Assembly: GCA_934045905.1 (NCBI GenBank)
Contig: OW203762.1
Coordinates: 52,973,411-53,037,410, forward strand
DNA length: 64,000 bases
Direction: 5' to 3'
DNA from: Leuctra nigra
Lineage: Eukaryota; Arthropoda; Insecta; Plecoptera; Leuctridae
A program made the position numbers and the translations under genes. A model generated the notes under the pieces. It saw only the letters and a program-made list of their open reading frames with translations. It was not told where the DNA came from and ran no database searches. Positions 11,934 through 24,530 of this stretch are shown one piece after another; positions within the stretch are counted from its first letter, which is position 1, and every line of letters begins with the position of its first letter.

Positions 11934-12778
11934 GCACCCTTCAAACATTTCCTATCAAATGATTGTCTGAAAATACAACTACCCCATATGAAGCAAATGT
12001 CACGAGGTTATATTTGAGGGGTACCGAATACGTAAATTTGATTTCCCCAATAACACAATTTTGAGCTATATAAGTAGTTCAATGTTTTTGTTTTTATATC
12101 TCTATCATATAAATACAAAATAAAGTGCAAAATAACTTCCGTTAAGTTGGTAAGATTGTATGCAATGTATTGAAGTAATAATTAACTCACAAGTTATTTT
12201 GCTTCGATTTCTCGTCTACACGGTTACATTCGTTGAATTGCAAGAAACATTGAACTGTGTAACTAGGCTTTTGTTATCCTTGAACTATGCGAAAGACATG
12301 GCACAGTTTTGGATCTATATTCCTCATTTGCACAGTATATCACTGAAACAGTGTCTTCTAAGTTCATATCAGTAGAAAGAAACATCACTTTAAAAAGTAT
12401 TTTTATTATTTCCATGTTGCCTGTTGATTCCCGCAAGCAAAATCCTAGTTTATTCCTGATTTTATTTATTCGTGATTTTATTTTTCCTAAAGATTTGAGA
12501 TTTGCAATCGCCATCTCTTCGTTCTCGTCTCTTGCTGCTCCACGGAAAAAGTGTAGTTCAAACTTTCCCTAGAGAAGTCCGCAAAGCCTACAAAAATGTT
12601 CAAAGACACCAAAAGTCAAGACATTTCTTCACTATCTCTTGGTTCTCGTTCTCCCCAACACCAAATGAAGTGAACAGAAGCAGGGAGACCGCGGCTCGTT
12701 TCAACAAAGAATCTCCCATAGAAAACAGAGTTAAGGAAGAAGTTATTTGAAATGAAATGCAGTTCTCTGGCGCCGAGG
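11934..12778. other. No gene seen before the large satellite
   Basis: AT-rich, with overlapping short frames on both strands and no domain. The last 20 bp grade into the 39-bp satellite. Confidence 0.35.
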
Positions 12779-15700
12779 GGAAGCTCTCTCAGTGACGTCA
12801 ACAACCCCAAGTGAGAAGGAAGCTCTCTCAGTGACGTCGACAACCCCGCGTGAGAAGTCGAAGCTCTCTCAGTGACGTCGACAACCCCAAGTGAGAAGGA
12901 AGCTCTCTCAGTGACGTCGACAACCCCAAGTGAGAAGACAGCTCCCTCAGTGACGTCGACAACCCCAAGTGAGAAGGAAGCTCTCTCAGTGACGTCGACA
13001 ACCCCAAGTGAGATGAAGCTCCCTCAGTGACGTCGACAACCCCAAGTGAGAAGGAAGCTCCCTCAGTGACGTCGACAACCCCAAGTGAGAAGGAAGCTCT
13101 CTCAGTGACGTCGACAACCCCAAGTGAGATGAAGCTCCCTCAGTGACGTCGACAACCCCAAGTGAGAAGGAAGCTCTCTCAGTGACGTCGACAACCCCAA
13201 GTGAGATGAAGCTCCCTCAGTGACGTCGACAACCCCAAGTGAGAAGGAAGCTCCCTCAGTGACGTCGACAACCCCAAGTGAGAAGGAAGCTCTCTCAGTG
13301 ACGTCGACAACCCCAAGTGAGAAGGAAGCTCCCTCAGTGACGTCGACAACCCCAAGTGAGATGAAGCTCCCTCAGTGACGTCGACAACCCCAAGTGAGAA
13401 GGAAGCTCCCTCAGTGACGTCGACAACCCCAAGTGAGAAGGAAGCTCTCTCAGTGACGTCGACAACCCCAAGTGAGAAGGAAGCTCCCTCAGTGACGTCG
13501 ACAACCCCAAGTGAGAAGGAAGCTCTCTCAGTGACGTCGACAACCCCAAGTGAGAAGGAAGCTCTCTCAGTGACGTCGACAACCCCAAGTGAGAAGGAAG
13601 CTCCCTCAGTGACGTCGACAACCCCGCGTGAGAAGGAAGCTCTCTCAGTGACGTCGACAACCCCGCGTGAGAAGGAAGCTCTCTCAGTGACGTCGACAAC
13701 CCCGCGTGAGAAGGAAGCTCCCTCAGTGACGTCGACAACCCCGCGTGAGAAGGAAGCTCCCTCAGTGACGTCGACAACCCCGCGTGAGAAGGAAGCTCCC
13801 TCAGTGACGTCGACAACCCCGCGTGAGAAGGAAGCTCCCTCAGTGACGTCGACAACCCCAAGTGAGAAGGAAGCTCCCTCAGTGACGTCGACAACCCCAA
13901 GTGAGAAGGAAGCTCCCTCAGTGACGTCGACAACCCCAAGTGAGATGAAGCTCCCTCAGTGACGTCGACAACCCCAAGTGAGAAGGAAGCTCTCTCAGTG
14001 ACGTCGACAACCCCGCGTGAGAAGGAAGCTCCCTCAGTGACGTCGACAACCCCAAGTGAGAAGGAAGCTCTCTCAGTGACGTCGACAACCCCGCGTGAGA
14101 AGGAAGCTCTCTCAGTGACGTCGACAACCCCGCGTGAGAAGGAAGCTCCCTCAGTGACGTCGCCACCCCGCGTGAGAAGGAAGCTCCCTCAGTGACGTCG
14201 ACAACCCCAAGTGAGAAGGAAGCTCTCTCAGTGACGTCGAAAACCCCAAGTGAGAAGGAAGCTCCCTCAGTGACGTCGACAACCCCAAGTGAGAAGGAAG
14301 CTCCCTCAGTGACATCGACAACCCCAAGTGAGATGAAGCTCTCTCAGTGACGTCGACAACCCCGCGTGAGAAGGAAGCTCCCTCAGTGACGTCGACAACC
14401 CCAAGTGAGAAGGAAGCTCCCTCAATGACGTCGACAACCCCAAGTGAGAAGGAAGCTCCCTCAGTGACGTCGACAACCCCAAGTGAGAAGGAAGCTCTCT
14501 CAGTGACGTCGACAACCCCAAGTGAGAAGGAAGCTCCCTCAGTGACGTCGACAACCCCAAGTGAGAAGGAAGCTCTCTCAGTGACGTCGACAACCCAAGA
14601 GAGAAGGAAGCTCCCTCAGTGACGCCGACAACCGCCCAAGTGAGACCCCGCGTGAGAAGGAAGCTCCCTCAGTGACGTCGACAACTCCGCGTGAGAAGGA
14701 AGCTCTCTCAGTGACGTCGACAACCCCGCGTGAGAAGGAAGCTCCCTCAGTGACGTCGACAACCCGCGTGAGAAGAAAGCTCTCTCAGTGACGTCGACAA
14801 CCCCAAGTGAGAAGGAAGCTCTCTCAGTGACGTCGACAACCCCGCGTGAGAAGGAAGCTCCCTCAGTGACGTCGACAACCCCGCGTGAGAAGGAAGCTCT
14901 CTCAGTGACGTCGACAACCCCAAGTGAGAAGGAAGCTCCCTCAGTGACGTCGACAACCCCGCGTGAGAAGGAAGCTCCCTCAGTGACGTCGACAACCCCA
15001 AGTGAGAAGGAAGCTCTCTCAGTGACGTCGACAACCCCAAGTGAGAAGGAAGCTCTCTCAGTGACGTCGACAACCCCAAGTGAGAAGGAAGCTCCCTCAG
15101 TGACGTCGACAACCCCGCGTGAGAAGGAAGCTCCCTCAGTGACGTCGACAACCCCGCGTGAGAAGGAAGCTCTCTCAGTGACGTCGACAACCCCAAGTGA
15201 GAAGGAAGCTCCCTCAGTGACGTCGACAACCCCGCGTGAGAAGGAAGCTCTCTCAGTGACGTCGACAACCCCGCGTGAGAAGGAAGCTCTCTCAGTGACG
15301 TCGACAACCCCAAGTGAGAAGGAAGCTCCCTCAGTGACGTCGACAACCCCGCGTGAGAAGGAAGCTCTCTCAGTGACGTCAACAACCCCGCGTGAGAAGG
15401 AAGCTCTCTCAGTGACGTCGACAACCCCAAGTGAGAAGGAAGCTCCCTCAGTGACGTCGACAACCCCGCGTGAGAAGGAAGCTCTCTCAGTGACGTCGAC
15501 AACCCCAAGTGAGAAGGAAGCTCCCTCAGTGACGTCGACAACCCCGCGTGAGAAGGAAGCTCTCTCAGTGACGTCGACAACCCCGCGTGAGAAGGAAGCT
15601 CTCTCAGTGACGTCGACAACCCCGCGTGAGAAGGAAGCTCTCTCAGTGACGTCGACAACCCCGCGTGAGAAGGAAGCTCTCTCAGTGACGTCGACAACCC

Positions 15701-18700
15701 CAAGTGAGAAGGAAGCTCCCTCAGTGACGTCGACAACCCCGCGTGAGAAGGAAGCTCTCTCAGTGACGTCGACAACCCCAAGTGAGAAGGAAGCTCCCTC
15801 AGTGACGTCGACAACCCCGCGTGAGAAGGAAGCTCTCTCAGTGACGTCGACAACCCCGCGTGAGAAGGAAGCTCTCTCAGTGACGTCGACAACCCCGCGT
15901 GAGAAGGAAGCTCTCTCAGTGACGTCGACAACCCCGCGTGAGAAGGAAGCTCTCTCAGTGACGTCGACAACCCCGCGTGAGAAGGAAGCTCTCTCAGTGA
16001 CGTCGACAACCCCGCGTGAGAAGGAAGCTCTCTCAGTGACGTCGACAACCCCAAGTGAGAAGGAAGCTCCCTCAGTGACGTCGACAACCCCGCGTGAGAA
16101 GGAAGCTCCCTCAGTGACGTCGACAACCCCAAGTGAGAAGGAAGCTCTCTCAGTGACGTCGACAACCCCGCGTGAGAAGGAAGCTCTCTCAGTGACGTCG
16201 ACAACCCCGCGTGAGAAGGAAGCTCTCTCAGTGACGTCGACAACCCCAAGTGAGAAGGAAGCTCCCTCAGTGACGTCGACAACCCCGCGTGAGAAGGAAG
16301 CTCCCTCAGTGACGTCGACAACCCCGCGTGAGAAGGAAGCTCCCTCAGTGACGTCGACAACCCCAAGTGAGAAGGAAGCTCTCTCAGTGACGTCAACAAC
16401 CCCAAGTGAGAAGGAAGCTCTCTCAGTGACGTCGACAACCCCGCGTGAGAAGGAAGCTCTCTCAGTGACGTCGACAACCCCAAGTGAGAAGGAAGCTCCC
16501 TCAGTGACGTCGACAACCCCAAGTGAGAAGGAAGCTCCCTCAGTGACGTCGACAACCCCGCGTGAGTAGGAAGCTCTCTCAGTGACGTCGACAACTCCGC
16601 GTGAGAAGGAAGCTCTCTCAGTGACGTCGACAACCCCGCGTGAGAAGGAAGCTCCCTCAGTGACGTCGACAACCCCGCGTGAGAAGGAAGCTCTCTCAGT
16701 GACGTCGACAACCCCAAGTGAGAAGGAAGCTCCCTCAGTGACGTCGACAACCCCAAGTGAGAAGGAAGCTCTCTCAGTGACGTCGACAACCCAAGAGAGA
16801 AGGAAGCTCCCTCAGTGACGCCGACAACCGCCCAAGTGAGACCCCGCGTGAGAAGGAAGCTCCCTCAGTGACGTCGACAACTCCGCGTGAGAAGGAAGCT
16901 CTCTCAGTGACGTCGACAACCCCGCGTGAGAAGGAAGCTCCCTCAGTGACGTCGACAACCCCGCGTGAGAAGGAAGCTCTCTCAGTGACGTCGACAACCC
17001 CAAGTGAGAAGGAAGCTCTCTCAGTGACGTCGACAACCCCGCGTGAGAAGGAAGCTCCCTCAGTGACGTCGACAACCCCGCGTGAGAAGGAAGCTCTCTC
17101 AGTGACGTCGACAACCCCAAGTGAGAAGGAAGCTCCCTCAGTGACGTCGACAACCCCGCGTGAGAAGGAAGCTCCCTCAGTGACGTCGACAACCCCAAGT
17201 GAGAAGGAAGCTCTCTCAGTGACGTCGACAACCCCAAGTGAGAAGGAAGCTCTCTCAGTGACGTCGACAACCCCAAGTGAGAAGGAAGCTCCCTCAGTGA
17301 CGTCGACAACCCCGCGTGAGAAGGAAGCTCCCTCAGTGACGTCGACAACCCCGCGTGAGAAGGAAGCTCTCTCAGTGACGTCGACAACCCCAAGTGAGAA
17401 GGAAGCTCCCTCAGTGACGTCGACAACCCCGCGTGAGAAGGAAGCTCTCTCAGTGATGTCGACAACCCCGCGTGAGAAGGAAGCTCTCTCAGTGACGTCG
17501 ACAACCCCGCGTGAGAAGGAAGCTCTCTCAGTGACGTCGACAACCCCGCGTGAGAAGGAAGCTCTCTCAGTGACGTCGACAACCCCAAGTGAGAAGGAAG
17601 CTCCCTCAGTGACGTCGACAACCCCGCGTGAGAAGGAAGCTCTCTCAGTGACGTCGACAACCCCAAGTGAGAAGGAAGCTCCCTCAGTGACGTCGACAAC
17701 CCCGCGTGAGAAGGAAGCTCTCTCAGTGACGTCGACAACCCCGCGTGAGAAGGAAGCTCTCTCAGTGACGTCGACAACCCCGCGTGAGAAGGAAGCTCTC
17801 TCAGTGACGTCGACAACCCCGCGTGAGAAGGAAGCTCTCTCAGTGACGTCGACAACCCCGCGTGAGAAGGAAGCTCTCTCAGTGACGTCGACAACCCCGC
17901 GTGAGAAGGAAGCTCTCTCAGTGACGTCGACAACCCCAAGTGAGAAGGAAGCTCCCTCAGTGACGTCGTCAACCCCGCGTGAGAAGGAAGCTCCCTCAGT
18001 GACGTCGACAACCCCAAGTGAGAAGGAAGCTCTCTCAGTGACGTCGACAACCCCGCGTGAGAAGGAAGCTCTCTCAGTGACGTCGACAACCCCGCGTGAG
18101 AAGGAAGCTCTCTCAGTGACGTCGACAACCCCAAGTGAGAAGGAAGCTCCCTCAGTGACGTCGACAACCCCGCGTGAGAAGGAAGCTCCCTCAGTGACGT
18201 CGACAACCCCGCGTGAGAAGGAAGCTCCCTCAGTGACGTCGACAACCCCAAGTGAGAAGGAAGCTCTCTCAGTGACGTCAACAACCCCAAGTGAGAAGGA
18301 AGCTCTCTCAGTGACGTCGACAACCCCGCGTGAGAAGGAAGCTCTCTCAGTGACGTCGACAACCCCAAGTGAGAAGGAAGCTCCCTCAGTGACGTCGACA
18401 ACCCCAAGTGAGAAGGAAGCTCCCTCAGTGACGTCGACAACCCCGCGTGAGTAGGAAGCTCCCTCAGTGACGTCGACAACCCCGCGTGAGAAGGAAGCTC
18501 TCTCAGTGACGTCGACAACCCCAAGTGAGAAGGAAGCTCCCTCAGTGACGTCGACAACCCCAAGTGAGAAGGAAGCTCTCTCAGTGACGTCGACAACCCC
18601 GCGTGAGAAGGAAGCTCCCTCAGTGACGTCGACAACCCCGCGTGAGAAGGAAGCTCTCTCAGTGACGTCGACAACCCCAAGTGAGAAGGAAGCTCCCTCA

Positions 18701-19161
18701 GTGACGTCGACAACCCCGCGTGAGAAGGAAGCTCTCTCAGTGACGTCGACAACCCCGCGTGAGAAGGAAGCTCTCTCAGTGACGTCGACAACCCCAAGTG
18801 AGAAGGAAGCTCCCTCAGTGACGTCGACAACCCCAAGTGAGAAGGAAGCTCCCTCAGTGACGTCGACAACCCCGCGTGAGTAGGTAGCTCCCTCAGTGAC
18901 GTCGACAACCCCGCGTGAGAAGGAAGCTCTCTCAGTGACGTCGACAACCCCAAGTGAGAAGGAAGCTCCCTCAGTGACGTCGACAACCCCAAGTGAGAAG
19001 GAAGCTCTCTCAGTGACGTCGACAACCCCGCGTGAGAAGGAAGCTCCCTCAGTGACGTCGACAACCCCGCGTGAGAAGGAAGCTCTCTCAGTGACGTCGA
19101 CAACCCCAAGTGAGAAGGAAGCTCCCTCAGTGACGTCGACAACCCCGCGTGAGAAGGAAGG
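12779..19161. repeat. 39-bp minisatellite, about 160 copies, with higher-order repeats
   Basis: The unit is GTGACGTCGACAACCCCAAG plus TGAGAAGGAAGCTCCCTCA. Two sites vary together: AAGTGAG or CGCGTGAG, and GCTCCC or GCTCTC. Most units are one of two linked types, with fewer recombinants. Larger copying is visible. A seam (CAACCCAAGAGAGAAGG...GACGCCGACAACCGCCC) occurs at 14591 and again at 16787, 2196 bp apart, and a unit with an in-frame TAG recurs at 18452 and 18881, 429 bp (11 units) apart. Since 39 is divisible by three, long frames stay open on both strands (plus: VTSTTPSEKEAPS; minus: LSTSLRELPSHLG). They have no ATG, opening at GTG or TTG, so I do not call a protein. Confidence 0.95.
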
Positions 19162-21107
19162 CTTGAGAGTGGATCGATGAGCGCTGAAGACACTCTCGAG
19201 TCATGTGTGCTCGCAGCAGCGCCGTGTTTGCTTCGAGCTCACCCCCTAGCACTTCATGCCCTACTACTTCATGGCAACATTTCATGGTACTGCATGGTCC
19301 TAGCATTGCATGAGTGCACATCACTTACTATACAGCAACCAGCCCAAGGAAATGTTTCTGAAAATGTGTCTCTATTAACACAATTGTTCGTTGAGCTGCA
19401 GAAACTATCAAAAGTTCTGTAGCTCTTAGTCTTTTGACACTTTTGGCTCTCGCCTCTATATTTTTATGTCCGTCCGTGTTCTACGCCCGCTGAAATTTTA
19501 CATGTATCCACATACATTCCAGAATCTTTCCCATAAGTTTTCAAACAACTTATTTTATTTTCCGAAAATTCAAAATTACTTATTTTTTCTATATACAAAA
19601 TATTTCAACGTCATTGCATTTGATCAGCATTTACTTACACCATTTTCCCATTCCAATTTAATTTGGAAGGTGGCATTAATGTATGCTCTGTGAAGAAAAA
19701 ATACATTCACTTGACAAATTTTGAGACCTATTCAATTACTCACATATAAACTTGTTTCGAGATGTCTGTATGTAATAAATATCTGTCGATAAAGAGCAGA
19801 AGATGTACCTTGACACTTTCAAGCCCGACAAAGTATCTACTGGTTTCTTATCAATGCAGTGCGTGGAAGAATGTTCAGACATAGCAGCATGTTATTCTCG
19901 CACTAAAGCTTAATTGTGTTGAGACTGCACGTGCATGCAGGTAGATAATGGCAGAGTCTTGCACTATCTCCTGCACAGAGGACAGACAACATGAGGTTCC
20001 TCGCCGTCAATTACAACAAGAACCGTCGCTAAATCACCGAGCACCTCTCTGTGGAAGAATGCACATTGAGCAATACTTTGGTATATTAGAACTTGTAACC
20101 AAGAATTCATCATAATATTATACAATAAACTAAATCATAATATATTGATAATAATTTTGATCACAATTAACAGTGGAAGATCATCGAAACATATCGAATC
20201 AAAGATCATGATATGTACTAAAATTTACCTTCGCTGAGTTCATATAAATTAATAACTAAGATTTTGCAAAGAAGTGAAATTAGAAGTTTCTTGTAATAGC
20301 AACAGTAGAAGGTTGCCTGTATCGTATAGCAACAGTCTTCACCATGGTAACACATTGTTGCTATACTTGTAATTGCCATCAAAATCCTGAAATACCTGTA
20401 TTACTTTGTTTGCCATTGTTATTTATATTGATCTCTAAAAAGATACTAGAATGACATTTCAAAAACTTCCATATCATGAAGAGTCGGCTGAAGAACTTAC
20501 TATACAAATGTGTAAGTGTTGTTTTGTGTTGAAATGAGCATTCAGGACAATCAAAGGAGTGGGCAAGGAGATGTAAACGAGGAAAGAAAGACACATACTT
20601 GCGTTTATGTTGAGGGGTGAGAGGAGCATCGCACATTCTTCATTATTGATGTCGAATTGTGACATTTTCATATCTAGCAAACCAGCTTGTATGCAGTACA
20701 TTCAAATAGTATAACATGCAGCTGTCTTCTAGTCTAGACTCTTCAGAGATTCAAATACCTTCGTTCCTTCTAATTGAAAAAAAACGCTACGAGTGACCTT
20801 TTCATGGAAATCAAGCTTTATACGTTATCGTCCAATAGGAATGCTCGCTGATAACGTGAGCCTAGAGATTGCACCGTGATTGGTCGGATACACGCACACA
20901 CCCTCACTACCACGTATGTCGAAGCTAACTTCAAAAGGGTGGGGTTGAATATATATGTATAATCTATTTTTGGGTCACGTCCAACCGCCATGTTCCTGTC
21001 GTCTTTTGTTATTGATCCTGAGAGATCTGGAGTATTGAATTAGCCAGGTGCCACTCGACTCACGTGGTGACGTTATCCTTGATGTCGAGTACTCCGGTGA
21101 CGTAACT
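19162..21107. other. No gene seen
   Basis: AT-rich spacer following the satellite. Short frames at 19177-19422, 20379-20701 and elsewhere overlap one another and show no recognised domain. Confidence 0.35.
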
Positions 21108-21640
21108 ACAAAGCAACCGCAATGGGGTGGGGGGGGGGGGGGGGGAGATATTTGGTTCGAATGCAAATATTTTATCTAATATGTATCTTATATTCTGGTT
21201 GTTACTGATCGGGCTATAAATAGATTGGACAACCACGTCATTTTCAAATTGAAAATTATAGTAATTTACAAGAATTTAGACGATTGAATAGACCAAAATG
21301 TGTTTAAATCGCGTTAAAATGCACTAAATACAGAGTGAATTCAACATTTTTCCAGACCTGTGCGGCCCGGACCCGCGTGTAATTGTAAGACCCTCCCCCA
21401 GACCCACATAAGACCTGAGGTTATATTTCTTTACCTTCTACTACTAACTTCTACGAAAATCACAGCAAACAAATGGATGTCAAATTTGTAATAGAAAAGT
21501 GTCATAAAGTATTGAAATATGTATTCAAAAAGATGCATAATTTAAAGATATTTACGATATGCAATTATAAAGTAGTGGGGCCCTATTGTCATCCTGCGGG
21601 GGGGGGGGGGGGGGCGATGTGAAGTAACGCCACTGCTCTA
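21108..21640. repeat. Dispersed repeat with poly-G head, copy 2
   Basis: It is homologous in block order to 7243-7876: CCGCAATGGGG with a G tract, TGTATCTTATATTCTGGTTG, GTTACTGATCGGGCTA, AAATTGAAAATTATAGTAAT, CCAGACCTG, a second G tract and GAAGTAACGCCACTG. Just past its end, GGTGGAGGTGCCG occurs twice and GGGTTGCTGATCCAG once; these resemble parts of the units of the minisatellites at 24531 and 6669. Confidence 0.6.
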
Positions 21641-22115
21641 TGGTGGAGGTGCCGATAGTCGACTGACTGTGACGTCATCTTCAATGTTGAGACACTCTGG
21701 TGGAGGTGCCGGGTTGCTGATCCAGTCGCTCAGGACCAACAATGTAACAAACTTAAAATCATAAAATAAAACATTTTCTGTATTCCCGTGTGTTATGTAT
21801 AGAGAGATTTTAAAGTGCTTTCATATTTTACGATCAGAATTCACATTGTCAGATAGAATTTTATTCATACGAATTCTATTTTCTACAAAGTTCATAACTG
21901 AACTTTAAACTTTTGCCTTGACTTGACTTGACTCGACATAGGAACGTCAATGAATAATACAACAGAGGTTGTCAAGAGACTCTGCATCTTTGCAGTCATT
22001 CCGCCTGAAGTATCGAGCAGTATGCAACACGCAGCGCACAAGAGTAAGAATGGTGACCTACTTTCAGGCGTTGTAACGATTCACTATTGTACTCCCGGTC
22101 TAGTGCATGTTGGTT
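21641..22115. other. Spacer with minisatellite-like seed words
   Basis: No gene seen. It contains single or double copies of words that are amplified elsewhere: GTGGAGGTGCCG at about 21644 and 21700, and GTTGCTGATCCAGT at about 21714. Confidence 0.4.
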
Positions 22116-23299
22116 GGCTAGCCTCGCCCTGGTTGACAGGTCAATTGACAGACGCAAGCCTCGCCCTGGTTGACAGGTCAATTGACATACGCAAGCCTCG
22201 CCCTGGTTGACAGGTCAATTGACAGACGTTAGTCTCGTCCTGGTTGACAGGTCAATTGACATACGCTAGCCTCGCCCTGGTTGACAGGTCAATTGACAGA
22301 CGCTAGCCTCGCCCTGTTTGACAGGTCAATTGACAGACGCTAGCCTCGCCCTGTTTGACAGGTCAATTGACAGACGCACGCCTCGCCCTGTTTGACAGGT
22401 CAATTGACAGACGCTAGCCTCGCCCTGGTTGACAGGTCAATTGACATACGCTAGCCTCGCCCTGGTTGACAGGTCAATTGACAGACGCTAGTCTCGTCCT
22501 GGTTGACAGGTCAATTGAGAGACGCTAGCCTCGCCCTGGTTGACAGGTCAATTGACAGACGCTAGCCTCGCCCTGGTTGACAGGTCAATTGACAGACGCA
22601 AGCCTCGCTATGGTTGACAGTCAAATGACAGACGCTAGCCTCGCCCTGGTTGGCAGGTCAATTGACAGACGCTAGCCTCGCCCTGGTTGGCAGGTCAATT
22701 GACAGACGCTAGCCTCGCCCTGGTTGACAGACGCAAGCCTCGCCCTGGTTGACAGGTCAATTGACTGACGCTAGCCTCGTCCTGGTTGACAGTCAATTGA
22801 CAGACGCTAGCCTCGTCCTGGTTGACAGTCAATTGACAGACGCTAGCCTCGCCCTGGTTGACAGGTCAATTTACAGACGCTAGCCTCGCCCTGGTTGACA
22901 GGTCAATTGACATACGCTAGCCACGCCCTGGTTGACAGGTCAATTGACATACGCAAGCCTCGCCCTGGTTGACAGGTCAATTGACAGACGCTAGCCTCGC
23001 CCTGGTTGACAGGTCAATTGACATACACTAGCCTCGCTATGGTTGACAGTCAATTGACAGACGCTAGCCTCGCCCTGGTTGACAGGTCAATTGACATACG
23101 CTAGCCTCGCTATGGTTGACAGTCAATTGACAGACGCTAGCCTCGCCCTGGTTGACAGGTCAATTGACAGACGCTAGCCTCGCCCTGGTTGACAGGTCAA
23201 TTGACAGACGCTAGCCTCGCCCTGGTTGACAGGTCAATTGACAGACGCAAGTCTCGTCCTGGTTGACAGTCAATTGACAGACGCAAGTCTCGTCCTGGT
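22116..23299. repeat. 37-bp minisatellite, about 32 copies
   Basis: The unit is CTCGCCCTGGTTGACAGGTC followed by AATTGACAGACGCTAGC. Variants are CTCGTCCTGG, CTCGCTATGG, GACATACG and a 2-bp deletion (TTGACAGTCAATTGAC). Each unit holds the palindrome GTCAATTGAC. No long open frame persists, because the 37-bp period shifts frame. Confidence 0.95.
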
Positions 23300-24530
23300 G
23301 TCAACTCCACAGTCAACCAACTTCTACAGTTGAAGTGGACGACTTCTCAGACTGTTCTCACGGAATGAAAGTAATATCCTGATGAAATGAGCAACAACCT
23401 GGAAGATTCTTCTTGAATCTGGTGTCAGCGCCAGTTCAAGTCCACCTGTATCTGCCAGATCCACAGAGTAACACACAATCACGACCGACGAATACTCTTT
23501 TTAGCAAATATTATAATGAGTGTGTCATCATATTGTAATACTTATTCTTGAATCGTTACTGTAAATTGGCATCTTACATCATTGAGTATAGAGATAGAAA
23601 TCAGCTATTTGGAAAGTTTAATGAAAATAATGATGTAGAATTATTTTTATGACGTGTCACTCTGAGTTTTTATGACCAGGCGAGCGTGCTGTTGACGAGC
23701 CCCCCCCCCCCCCCCCCCCCCCCTATAACATCGATCAGCCGACAATCCCACCGCCGATGAATCCGCAAACCTCGACAAAGCGATCGAGTCCCGATCGAAC
23801 CCGGCGCCTCGACATCATCGGCATTCTCATTGGCTGCCATGGGATCTGTTTCACACATCAATTGATTGAATTTATTGGTGCAGACATTTCTTTCTTGCGA
23901 ACAAAACAAATTCAATATTATGCTATCAATCGTGATAATGGGCAACGATTGTCCTGCTTCGTTTCAAGAGAACTTCAGAATAGGAAGAGCTGAATCAAAA
24001 ACAGAAGATTGTGTTTCTTTAGCTGTCATTTCTCCAGCTGGCAGCTCGGATGAAGAGTTTTCCATCTCTGTCTTTCATTATTGTGTTTAGACGAGAGAAG
24101 TGATCGAAGAACGAGTACTTCAAAGGAACGAGGAAAGCCGCTGGGAAGCATTGACATATTTCTTTGTCTTTTATTGACACTTTTCGACGTCGTAATAACT
24201 TTGCCATTTCCTCCGCCTATCTTCCTCACAGTGGGCTTCAATATTTGTCCAATACTCCAGTTATTGCTTTCTCGAGCCTCTTCTCTCCCAATATTGCTCG
24301 CGCGGCCATTTTGTTCCGCTCTTGTCCGGCCTAGGCATTAGCTGTTGGCTTATAGCCACACTTATGACATTTCTTTACACCCCAACCAAGCCCTTGCAAT
24401 TTATCAGAAATATACGACTTCCTGCAGCAGAGTCTTCCACTTCCACTTGGTTGGGGTTTAGTTCTCGTTTCGCCTGCGTGCACGTGCTGCTGCCGGCGGA
24501 TCAATACTGAAGCGGGGTCAGATCAGCCAT
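23300..24530. other. No gene seen; long C homopolymer
   Basis: Contains a 24-base C run at 23700-23723 and several short overlapping frames without domains. A GC-richer patch at 23725-23850 (CGATCGAGTCCCGATCGAAC) has no recognised product. Confidence 0.35.

Noticed and set aside
14747..19193. Very long minus-strand frames (680 and 793 residues) in the 39-bp array
   Set aside because: They contain only the 13-residue repeat, have no ATG (they open at TTG or GTG), and equally long frames exist on the other strand. This is expected from a stop-free unit whose length is divisible by three.
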